Assembly (NCBI GenBank): GCA_035048495.1 | Contig: CM068553.1 | Location: 999,259 to 1,063,258, forward strand | Direction of reading: 5' to 3' | Source of the DNA: Euptelea pleiosperma | Taxonomy: Eukaryota; Streptophyta; Magnoliopsida; Ranunculales; Eupteleaceae | Length of the DNA stretch: 64,000 nucleotides | Part shown: positions 33,201 through 42,790 of the stretch, in pieces | Numbering within the stretch: position 1 is the stretch's first letter | Layout: every line of letters starts with the position of its first letter | Notes under the pieces: generated by a model | What the model saw: only the letters and a program-made list of their open reading frames with translations | What the model was told of the DNA's origin: nothing | Databases searched by the model: none | Made by a program: the position numbers and the translations under genes

Positions 33201-36200
33201 GAGTGTTATTGAAGAGACCATGATTTCCTTGTGTGAGCAAATTATTTCTCTGTTATACCTATGAAAAATTGATTCGGGGTTCTCAGTTCTGGTTTCTAGC
33301 TACCTTTTAACAAGGACACTTCATTTTTATGGAACTGCTTATGTTAATCATGCATCTGAGTTTGCCAAACATATGTTTGCAGTGCATGTCAACATGGAAA
33401 AAATCAAAGGACGTGATTTACGTTTCTGTATGATTCCATGTTTATGTACACACCGTTTATGCTGTTTTTAAGTTTTGTATGCTTACAATAAATGTTTGAT
33501 ATGTCATTTTGCAATGTTGCATGGATTCTTGTAAGTGGGCAATGTATCCGTGTCGGAATCTGACACAACTCTGATTCTGCTGCGACACTTCTAAATTTTG
33601 TTTGGCTTTTTCTTTCCTTGCAAGATACTGATTAACATTTGTCATATTATATGAGTTCTATGTTTTAAAATTGAAGTTATGCATGGAACTAGTTTAACAT
33701 TATATATATGCATTATTGTCTATAAGTATATATGATACAAACATTCCAGTAATATATAATAGAAAAGTCTCCCGGGACTTGCCTTTTCATTTGTCTTCTT
33801 GCGCGTGGATTCCAAGAATCCAACAGTGGTTTTGCTTTGGCAAAAAGTGAATGCCAGCTGACTGCTATCACCACCATTGGATTCTCAGAATCCACGCCCG
33901 AGAAGGCAAGTGAAAATGGCAAGTCCCGGAGCCCGACCCTATATAATATTATCCTTATTATATGTAAAACACAATTACTTAATTTTATATGATTTAAAGA
34001 ATACTACGAATCCATGAATCCTATTTTTCAAGGATCGTCGAATCGGACACTCCACACCTGTGTCAGACTGACATCTGTACCTGTATCTATCCAACGTAGC
34101 ATTTTTGTTTGCTGATGTTACAAATGTTTGACCTTATGTCCATGTCTGATACCAACAGATTGCTGTATTTGCATGTTATATACTCTAGGCATTGATTGAT
34201 CATTGTATGTGCTTCTTGTTGGCTTTGATGAACTTAATTATCTCTGACTGTTGTTTCTAGCATTATCAGAATTTTCTTGTGCACCTCTAATACTAGTGAG
34301 GCATCGGGTAGTCCTATTTCCATTTTAACTTCAGATTGTCTTTATCAAGGATTTGTTGATTGGAGTTATAATTATATAACTCTTACTGGAATGCACTAGA
34401 TTTTTTCATAGACCTCCCAAGTTGGATTATCTACTTGAATTGAGAGCAAGAAATTGGATTAATTAAGATCAATTTTATTTGATGTTATATGCAGTACTTG
34501 GATGAGAACAAAAAGTTGATTCTGGCAATATTGGACAATCAAAACCTTGGAAAACTTGCTGAATGTGCCCAGTAAGTGACTGATTAACTGGAATTATTTA
34601 CTTAATATGTATCCTTATTGTCAGGTATGGCACCACCAGTACCATATCCCTGTCTGCATCTGTCAAATACATGGTTGATCATCTGGTTATCCTTTATTAT
34701 CCTGCTATACATTGTCAGCAATGCCACATATTCCTATCACAAGACATGATAAGTAAACCTCGGTTAATGTGAACAATTAAAAATTAATTCAAAGTCTCTT
34801 CAATGTCAAGTTTTGGCTGTTAGGTGAATTTTCTTAATGCAGCATTCACTCCTGTAAGTAAATTTCTTTTTTTGGGGTTTCGTTCCCCATCTTACAAAGT
34901 GCCATTGACTTTTGATGCATCTGCCATCTTCTCTTCTGTTTCTAGGAGTTATCTCTTGGGTGAAGGAACCTTGTTTGAACATACTATTCACATCATGGAG
35001 GTAGTTTGTATGGTTGACCTTATCATGCAATTTCTGGATTCTATTCTTTGTTTTGTACTAAAGCAATTATTCTGAATTGTTTGTGTTGAAGTACTACTAA
35101 GACAGGAACTTCTTGTTCTCTTTCATTGCAAGGGAAATTATATGTTAATCCATTTTTTTATATGACAGCAACATAGTTGGTTGTGCATCTGGAGTAGTGG
35201 TGTAGCCATCAATCCAATGAGATGTTTGTTTTGTCAGCGTTTGTTAACTTCTGAAAAATAATACTTCATGAAGGATGGATAAACTCAGAACAAGTACGCC
35301 ACCATCACAATAATATTGTAAATCCTATTATCCATGTGACAAGGACACTCTGTTTTCTGAAAATTTGTCTGCTTCCGACACCTGTCATTCTCATGTGTCA
35401 AAACACAAACCAGCACTCCTGTTCAGACACATCTTAATTATCACAAATCTCGTTCCATCTATTATTTAGCTGCGCTTTATATGATTTCCATATATATCAA
35501 ATTATATAAATACATTCTTTCTATATTCTTTACTTAAACGAACTAACTTATTTTAAAGTTTAGATATGGAATAAACTGTAGGAACATGTATGTTTGTTGG
35601 AATCAGTGTCCGACACTTCTTACCCATGTCTGACACCTACGCTATGTTGCACGAACTCTACTAAACAGGTGTAAGTACTCAAGTCAGATTCTAACATTCA
35701 GTTTTTGGTACGACACTTCCAGATGTCTTTTTGTTTTTTTTTCCCTAGCAAGATATTAATTTACATTTGCCATAGATTATGAATTTTACCCTTTCCAATT
35801 GAAATTGTTTATGTAGCAAATACAACGTTACATATATGTATTCTATTTTTCTATAGTTAATTGACACAAATTATAAGATATCCCATTACATAATACACTA
35901 TTCGTTGTTGTTATACAAATTTAATTACTTATTTTTCACAATAATATGTTGCCAAGTCCACGAATCCAATTTTTTAGGGTTTGCTGAATTTGACACTATG
36001 CAACTTTATGCAAATTGATTCTTGTAAGTGATGGGTGCATTGCTGTTCGTCATACTCATATTCTTGTCTGGGAGTAAACTTCTAAACTTTGCGTGCTTTA
36101 AGAAATCTGGATAAGAGCTGATTTCTTAGGGGGCGTTTGGCAACACTAAAATAAGTTATTGACTTTTATAAGCCAAAAAGTTATAAGGTTAGTTTGGGTG

Positions 36201-38145
36201 TGTTTCATATTTTAACTTTTGAAAAGTTAAAAACTAACTTAAAACTGAAGCTAAAATTTTTAGCTTTTAACTTCTAAGAGAATTACTTCTCAAAAATTAG
36301 GAGGCCTCCTAACGCTTTTAATTTCTATGCCTTTTTTGGAGGTAAAAAATCAACTGGTAACTTCTACTAGAAGTAGAAGTGCTTTTACTTCTCGTTCCCA
36401 AACGCCCCCTTAAGGATTTTTAGCATGGACATTAAGCCATCTTACCTGCTCTTATCTTGAAATATTGGATCAATTCAATGGGATTTGAGATGTCAATGAG
36501 CTTTTTCTAATAAAGAATTTTAAACATAATTCTGTGGGACTCTATTTCAAATTTGCATTATGATTTTCCTAAGCCTTTTTCTTTTCTTTTATAATGATAA
36601 AGGTTGCTGTGTACTTATCAAAGAATAAACAAATAAATAAGGTTGTTGTGTGGAAGGTGGAAGGTGGAAGGTGGAAGGTGGAAGGCCAGTGGTTTAAGTC
36701 TAGGAATTTATATATTTCAGGACAAAATCAATTCTTCATCTGTCAGTGTCTTTAGTCAACCTCTGTGGCTTAGTTGTAAGTAAACAATGGGAAGCAAAAT
36801 TTGGGCTTTTAAGGACAATTCATTGAATGTTAGATGTTAGCATTTATCTTCTATCATTTTCGCTTCATCAAGGCCTGTATTAGCTATAATACTTTCTTTG
36901 TAGTCAGCGTGAAGGGTATCATATCCAAGAGTTGAAAGGAATGAGAAATGTGCAATTTGGATCTTGGGATGTTAGAAGGAACTTTACAGAATCCTTGATT
37001 TGAGGAAGGTTTTTAGTGAACCAAATTCTATGGACCCATGAGCAGCATTCAGGTGCTTATTGATGAACGAGGTCTAGCAGACAACCTTTTCATTATAGAT
37101 AATTTGATGTGTTATCCCTGGGATGGATGTACTCTTTCCAGTGAACAGTCTAAAAGCATCTAAAATCTGAACCCATTTTATTCCGATTTGTTCCACAGCC
37201 AGTTCAGAAAAGCCCTTGGACCGCCTTTTCGGTGCGCAACAAACTGATGGATGCAAACTAGAACTAGTGTTGATACTTTTAACACACTTAAGGAGCTGGT
37301 CTAAGGAATCTCACGGTCAAACATAAAACCGACATATTTAGTTAAACAGTCTTTTCTAATAGGTTCATTTTCCTTGCTTTCCTTCTACAGTGGTAGTTTT
37401 TGATGCGACAAATTTGCATATATACATGCATACATGCCTATATGCATATATAATGTATATAAGCTTATACATGTAAATCTTTATGTATTTTAATACATAT
37501 ATCCATGCGAATTTATTGATGATTCAGATACCAAGCTCAGCTTCAAAAGAATTTGATGTATCTTGCTGCAATCGCTGATGCCCAACCACAAACACAACCA
37601 ATGCCTTCTCAGGTTGGTTGGAAACTGATGAATACGCATTTCAACCATCCATTAAATTCACACTGCTTGCTTATCCCTGTCAACATTTGCAGATGCCCCC
37701 ACATCCTGCGATGCAACAGGGTGGGTACATGCAACATCCTCAGGCTGCTGTGGCACAACAACCTGGTGTTTTCGCACCCAAGGTCCCAATGCAGTTTAAT
37801 CCACAGCAAATACAGGATCAGCAGCAGCAACATCAGCTACACCACCAACACCAACAAGCCATCCTAGGTCACATGGGCATGAGACCTGGAGCCACCAACG
37901 GCATGCATCCCATGCATATGGAGGCCACACTTGGAGGTGGTAGCAGCGGAGGTCCACCGTCGACAGCAGGCCTTGCTGACTTTACTCGTGCAGGTGGTGC
38001 TTCTAGCAGTTCACTGGATGCACGAGGAAGTAAGCAAGATGTCTCGGAGGTGGGTTCTGGTGATGGTCGAGGAAACTCAGCTGCTGGACATGGCAGTGCC
38101 GATGGGGAACCATCGTACTTGAAAGGAGCAGAGGATGCTAACTAA
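30232..38145 (+). CDS. GIF2: GRF-interacting factor (SSXT/SNH domain coactivator), 4 exons
   Basis: Transcriptional coactivator. Its SNH domain binds the QLQ domain of GRF transcription factors and links them to SWI/SNF remodelling in leaf and meristem growth (family knowledge). Exons: 30232-30309, 34495-34571, 37528-37612, 37693-38145, giving 230 aa. The N-terminus MQQPQQMMTMVPSF leads into the SSXT domain (about 17-72) with ITTEQIQKYLDENKKLIL, NQNLGKLAECAQYQAQLQ and LMYLAAIADAQP. The C-terminal part is rich in Gln, His, Met, Gly and Ser (QDQQQQHQLHHQHQQ about 120-134). The phrase TTEQIQKYLDENKKLI favours GIF2/GIF3 over GIF1/AN3. Introns 1 (4.2 kb) and 2 (3.0 kb) are unusually long and hold a solo LTR and several MITEs; intron 3 is 80 bp. 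The start is the only in-frame Met before the domain. Confidence 0.95.
31235..31366. mobile_element. Short Mutator-like MITE in GIF intron 1
   Basis: 132 bp, starting ATGGTTCAAAGTAG and ending AATTTTGAACCATG. A perfect 9-bp duplication ATCTAGTTC flanks it at 31226-31234 and 31367-31375. The interior has GTTTCGTTCTACAGCGAAAC dyads. The ends resemble those of the element at 11508-11670. Confidence 0.85.
32323..32954 (+). mobile_element. Solo LTR in GIF intron 1
   Basis: Starts TGTAGATGCTTCG and ends GACACATACA. Flanking pentamers ACTTG and ACTGG match at 4 of 5. A promoter-like TCTATAAATACGC lies at about 32704, followed by a pyrimidine-rich stretch (TCTCTATCTCCTCTCTCC). A second copy in the opposite orientation is at 42113-42722. 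No internal retrotransposon sequence flanks either copy, so both are solo LTRs left by recombination. Confidence 0.8.
33530..36060 (+). repeat. Duplicated repeat family with GTCNGACAC words in GIF introns 1 and 2
   Basis: About 33530-34110 and about 35590-36060 are diverged direct copies. Both start ATGTTGCA(T/C)G(G/A)A and contain CGACACTTC, then GCAAGATA(C/T)T(G/A)ATT(A/T)ACATTTG. Both end near ACGAATCCAATTT-like and TGACACT phrases. The first copy lies in intron 1 and is interrupted by the element at 33762-33939; the second lies in intron 2. A further relative with the same ACACGACAC words may be at 50380-50880. Confidence 0.5.
33762..33939. mobile_element. Mutator-like hairpin MITE in GIF intron 1
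   Basis: 178 bp with arms of about 75 bp: CCGGGACTTGCCTTTTCATT and GTGGATTCCAAGAATCCAAC on the left; TTGGATTCTCAGAATCCACG and AAAATGGCAAGTCCCGGAGC on the right. A perfect 9-bp duplication TATATAATA lies at 33753-33761 and 33940-33948. The right terminus GAGCCCGACCC matches the termini of the element at 59057-59459. It would be transcribed inside the GIF pre-mRNA. Confidence 0.85.
36129..36409. mobile_element. PIF/Harbinger (Tourist-like) MITE in GIF intron 2
   Basis: 281 bp with ends GGGGGCGTTTGGCAACAC and GTTCCCAAACGCCCCC and a 3-bp TTA duplication on both sides. The interior has TTAACTTTTGAAAAGTTAA and AAGTTAAAAGC-type dyads. A second copy of this family, split by two insertions, occupies 57475-58550. 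Confidence 0.82.
36650..36686 (+). repeat. 7-bp microsatellite in GIF intron 2
   Basis: About five tandem GGTGGAA units. Confidence 0.85.
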
Positions 38146-40607
38146 GATGGCCATGATTAGGTATAACAGATACTAGTTAGTGTTGATAGTGTGTGTAGGT
38201 GTTTCATATGCGAACTAGTTTCTTGTTTTCCCCTATTTAATTAAAACTGATGGATGTGTGACCGACAGTCCTGGCATTGACATGGGTTTCACCATCAATG
38301 CCAAAAGCTAGGCAAACAAGAATCTGATTTATAAAGGCATGTATGTACCAGATGGGTCACTAAAGCAAGTGATCAGAAGTAGACTCTTATGTACCCCTTC
38401 TCTATCTCCGTAGGTTTCCAGGCTTGTTTAAAGAGCAATTAGTTCATTCTTACAAAGTTTCGAGGGGGATTGTGAAAAGCTAAGCTACAAGGGGAACTCA
38501 CATTTCTCTAAATATGGGAAACATCTAGCTAGGAGGGAAGAAAGGCTTCTTGAGTTCTTATTTCCAGGACCTGCTTATATGAAAAGCCTGAAAAAGGTGT
38601 GGGTGCATAATTCTCCACATCTGGACTTTACACCAGGTCCTGGCAGGAGAAGGTACGCCCATCTTGGGCACACTTGAGCTCATTTAAGGCACGGCAGAGC
38701 TTATCAGAGCTATGTTCGTTACAACAGAGGTGCCAACATCTCTGCCAGGTGATGAACAACTCCGCATATGGGTAGGGGTGGTCTTCAGTTTTGCAGATAC
38801 TCCGATATCCTCAGGAAGACTTCCATTTCCCTAATTCGAAACGATGATTAACCTCTTTCTCAAGGAGAAAGAGAATTGAGCTCAAGGGAGGCGAGGGAAA
38901 CCTTCTATTTGGAGGAAACCAATTAAAGCTTGTATAAGAAGAGCTGACTTGATCGTCAGTGTGTCTTAGGCCGGTAACCCACTGGTACCTTAAAATCTCC
39001 ACGATCTTATTCTCTTCCAGGTTCTCATCTTGCGGAGCGAGATTCGACAATGAGAAGGTGAGGACATCAGAAAAAGTCCCCACAAAGAGTAATTAATCTA
39101 AAAAATGTTCCCAAGGTCCCTTCTGTTTGATCTCAAACCATTGGCCTCCTCTCCTTCATTACCAACCATTAGTCCAACTTTGATGATGGGCTTCGCCAAG
39201 GAGACCACTCCCACCATTTATGGGTTTAACCTAATCCATCCTTTCAAAAGACCAAAACCTCTTTGTATTCTTTTGGACTTGTTGCAAAATGATGAACGGT
39301 CTGGATAAGAAGTCTTAAAGAACAATAAAGTAATTGATACGTAGGATCTTATCACATGTATCATAATCTAACGTGTCAACATTCTACCTTTAGAACTGGT
39401 GCAATAAATACAACTTAAAAAGCCAAGATAAAAGGATCTTGGAAAAAGGGGGAGGATTAATTTTGTAAAAGACAAAGAAATTGAATTAAAGATGTACGGC
39501 CTAAATTAAATCTTTCATAAATCAGACCTCAAAATTACCTCCCTCATTAAATATTACTAGGGCTGTAAGTCGGGGTCACGTCTTGGTTATTTGTAAGTTT
39601 GCATAGCCTCAGGCCTGAGCCCAAGGCAATATGATACAATTCAAATTCAGGCCCGAAACCTTTAATGGGCCGGCCCATTCACATGTCACACCCAGTGTAT
39701 TACACATGACATGCAAGGAAACCGAAGCTGGACCAGCTAAGCCGCACCAAAGATTAATTCTTCCATCTCAGTTTTTAGGTCAGTGGTTAGTAGCCTAGTT
39801 AGTAAATTCGTGTATTATTCGGGTTTAATATGTAAAATTTTCATTTTTTTAAAAAAACCTTTAATACAGGGTATAAAATAAAAAATCAAAAAAATCACAA
39901 ATTTTAAGATTAAACAAATAAAACATGTATTATTCTGGTTTAATACACAAATTTTGCAATTTTTAAAAATAAAAATGCATTAAACTGCCGCATAAAATGA
40001 AAAAGTGGGTAAAATTCAAGCTTTTAAGACTAACCTAAACGAATATAACTTCAACAATGACAAACCGACTTAAACTCGAACTTTTCCCGTTCCGAATCTT
40101 TGCCGCCGAATTGCTAGGTATGGTTAGTAGTCGTTGGGTGAAGGCCAATATCGAATAAAGGCGTGGTATCAAGAGTCACAAACCTCAGGCCGACTTTTGG
40201 TGTGCACGTCCTTGAAGGGGAGGCAATCATTCATGGGTCAGTGGGCAGATTTTAAATGTTCCCAACAGCGCTAGATTTTGTCGAATTTATCGAACAGTTG
40301 GAAGCGTCCACTGCTGGTGGCATTGTGTGGGATACAAAATCAAATCTAAGACGCAAGAAATAGTCACAAACAAAGAAGAAAATGGTGAAAACCCACAAAA
40401 GCCACCTGCTATAAACGACCCCAACCACTAAGTCGGTAAGTCCATGATGTTTCCCCGTCGTTTTCAATACCAGCTCAGGAGTAAACAAACACAACCAACC
40501 AGACCAGATAGATAATAAAGCTAATCCCCACAAACCCCACCTCTCTCTCTCTTTCTCTTTTATCTCTGCAGGACAAACAAAGAAAAGCAAGAACCAGCGA
40601 AAAGATA
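38146..40607. other. GIF 3' flank, repeats, and upstream region of the methyltransferase-like gene
   Basis: 38146 to about 38450 is the likely GIF 3' UTR. From 38450 to 39550 no gene is recognised; a minus-strand frame at 38811-39083 has no motif. About 39558-39690 is a possible short hAT-like element (starts TAGGGCTGTAAGTC, ends near ATGTCACACCCA, with ATATTAC and GTATTAC on the flanks). About 39780-40135 is a copy of the AT-rich repeat of 0.5-1.2 kb, ending AAACTCGAACTTTTCCCGTT. A CT-rich leader (CCTCTCTCTCTCTTTCTCTT, about 40540) precedes the next gene. Confidence 0.45.
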
Positions 40608-41558
40608 ATGAAAGAAGAGCAGAAGCAGCACCCAAGAAGGGTCGCCATGTTCTCCGGCAAGAACTTCACAAGATCCACGGCGTATTTCCTCCTCCTCGCG
40701 CTAGCTTACGCCATAGGTTATTTATCCGCTTCAACCGCCAGCAAACAAGACTCTTCTAAACTCGAAACCCCACCAAACAGCGCAATCAAAACCATCACCA
40801 CCGCTAACACCTCCGCCGCGGTCTCCTCCTTACAACCCGAGTCCGATCACTTTCGCTTTCTGACCCGGTGTGCTGACCCAGTTCCTTCAAAGCTCGTTCG
40901 CCAAACTATTCTTGACCGGGTCTTTAATGGCTCTTCTCCCTATGATGGTTTCCCTCCGGTGCAGGTTAGTCCTCTACTCCGGTCGAAACGAATTAAGGGG
41001 TGGGGCTCGACCGGGGCCGTGTTCGAGAACCTGATCCGTAAATTGAAACCCAGGACGATAATTGAGGTGGGTACTTTCTTGGGCGCGTCGGCGATTCACA
41101 TGGCCGAGTCGACGAGGAGACTTGGTCTCCGAACTCAGATTCTCTGCGTCGACGATTTTCGTGGGTGGCCCGGATTTCGGGACCGATTCCGAGACATGGG
41201 GATGGTTAACGGGGACGTGATGCTTCTATATCAGTTCATGCAGAACGTGGTACACTTCAACGCAACCGAGTCTGTGTTACCCGTTCCGTTCTCCAGCGGG
41301 TCAGCACTTGAGAAGCTGTGCGAGTGGGGCGTGTTGGGGGACCTGATCGAGGTCGATGCAGGTCACGATTTTCATTCGGCCTGGTCAGATATAAACCGGG
41401 CCTACAAGATCTTGAGACCCGGTGGTGTGATCTTCGGACACGATTACTTCACCGCGGCGGATGATCGAGGTGTGCGCCGAGCGGTGAACCTGTTCGCACT
41501 AGTCAAGGGTCTCCGAGTTCAACTCGACGGGCAGCATTGGGTCATTGACTCCAATTAG
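40608..41558 (+). CDS. Membrane-anchored SAM-methyltransferase-like protein
   Basis: An intronless gene of 316 aa. One N-terminal hydrophobic segment (about 25-41, AYFLLLALAYAIGYLSA) follows a basic stretch, as in type II Golgi/ER proteins. A low-complexity Ser/Thr/Ala linker runs to about residue 80. The rest is a Rossmann-type methyltransferase domain: motif I RTIIEVGTFLGASAIHMAES (150-169), an acidic loop LCVDDFRGWPGF (179-190), then IEVDAGHDFHSAWSDI (247-262) and LRPGGVIFGHDYF (269-281). This pattern fits the Methyltransf_24 type of class I enzymes. The substrate is unknown and I know of no proven activity for plant members. Possible N-glycosylation sites are NGS (107) and NAT (218). The first ATG is used; Met14 is an alternative that keeps the membrane segment. 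Codons are GC-richer than those of the neighbouring genes. Confidence 0.9.
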   Translation: MKEEQKQHPRRVAMFSGKNFTRSTAYFLLLALAYAIGYLSASTASKQDSSKLETPPNSAIKTITTANTSAAVSSLQPESDHFRFLTRCADPVPSKLVRQTILDRVFNGSSPYDGFPPVQVSPLLRSKRIKGWGSTGAVFENLIRKLKPRTIIEVGTFLGASAIHMAESTRRLGLRTQILCVDDFRGWPGFRDRFRDMGMVNGDVMLLYQFMQNVVHFNATESVLPVPFSSGSALEKLCEWGVLGDLIEVDAGHDFHSAWSDINRAYKILRPGGVIFGHDYFTAADDRGVRRAVNLFALVKGLRVQLDGQHWVIDSN

Positions 41559-41789
41559 GTTAGTCGGTCGAATCGAATCAGCGCACGCACGTCTAAGTCT
41601 TCTTCCCCAACTTGTTCTGGTTTTCCTCTGTAAATTCAATCCCATTTTTAGAGTTTATACGATACGATACGAAACAATACGGTATGATATACTGTGTATT
41701 CAATTTGGACTCTACTCCATGTGTCCACTGTTCGCCATACAATATAGATATTGTAGATTTTACTCCAGTTTTACTCACGAAAGACTATG

Positions 41790-42790
41790 ATCATGAACGT
41801 CCATATGAACCACGTGGCACGCTCGAGACCACCAACCGTATGGTGTGGCCGAGTAGAACTTTGCTGACCAGCACAAGTCATAAGTTGCTGACCGACTACA
41901 CTATGAGCCATGTGGCACTCTTAGAGGATGCTGACCGTATGGATGTTTGGCCTCCCTTAGGTGGAGGTGGACTTACGAACAAAAAATCAGCCCTTTGGAT
42001 ATTTGTACCCCAAATAATGTTTAATAATGTAAAATTCCACGGTTAAAAACGACTCCAATCCAACACTTAGAAATCACTAATCAACCCATGATTAGTATTG
42101 GAGTTGCCAAAATGTAAGTCTCGAATGATAAGGCAAGTGACAAATTCTAATGAGAGGGAAGTTAGTCTAGGAGACTTGCCCAAGCTAAGTCATTAGCTAT
42201 TTGGGATCTATATTCGTCAAACCAAGAGAACATAAGAGATCAGGATAGTTGGACGTAGATAGAAAATAGGGAATGAGAGAGAAAAAGAGAGGTATTCGGT
42301 CTCTAGGAAAAGTATCCCTCTTCATTTCTCTGTGGGAGGTATTTATAGATTTGGGTCTAAGAGGCGAAATGATTCGAAATACCCTCGTCTCATGTAGAAG
42401 TAGCGTGGCACCTATGACCATATTGATTGATCACGGGTGTTGGTTGCTCATTTATGTACTATTCTTTCTCAGTATGTCAGTCCCCCAGACATGTTAATGC
42501 GTCGACGCCTCATGTCGATAAATAGATGAAATCGACAAGGTGCCTCCATGGCTCCTTATGACGTCAAAATCATGTCTTGCGGACTTATCTCTTGACCTTC
42601 AATCCTATCTTATGTCACTTAAGTTCTGCTTATGCATCGTTACCTTATCTTAAAGTATTTTACGTGACTTTAAGTTTCTCATATGACATCCACGTAAGCA
42701 CATGCATATTGAAACATCTACATTATGTCCATCTAGGGTTGGACCAAACATTCATACAATAGAATCTCTCAAAATATGCCACATGACTCA
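41790..42790. mobile_element. Palindromic MITE split by a solo LTR
   Basis: The left half (41790-42112) contains GAACCACGTGGCACGCTCGA, GAGCCATGTGGCACTCTTAG, AATTCCACGGTTAAAAACGA and AGAAATCACTAATCA. The right half (42723-42790) continues the family pattern with GTCCATCTAGGGTTGGACCA, ACATTCATACAATAGAATCT and ATATGCCACATGACTCATA. Between the halves lies a solo LTR. The left half also seems internally duplicated (two CACGTGGCAC-type starts). Confidence 0.65.
42113..42722 (-). mobile_element. Solo LTR, second copy, inside a MITE
   Basis: Reads on the minus strand as TGTAGATGTTTCAATATGCA through a TCTATAAATACCTC TATA motif (about 42340) to GAGACTTACA. It aligns by eye along its whole length with the LTR at 32323-32954. 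A plain 5-bp duplication was not found at the chosen edges, so the true end may differ by a few bases. Confidence 0.75.

Noticed and set aside
36129..36409. CRISPR-like or bacterial repeat arrays here and at 13.9-14.5 kb
   Set aside because: The DNA is plant nuclear; the repeats are transposon termini or palindromes inside a bounded element.
41612..42046. A 144-codon plus-strand frame after the methyltransferase-like gene
   Set aside because: Most of it lies in a palindromic MITE and no domain is present.
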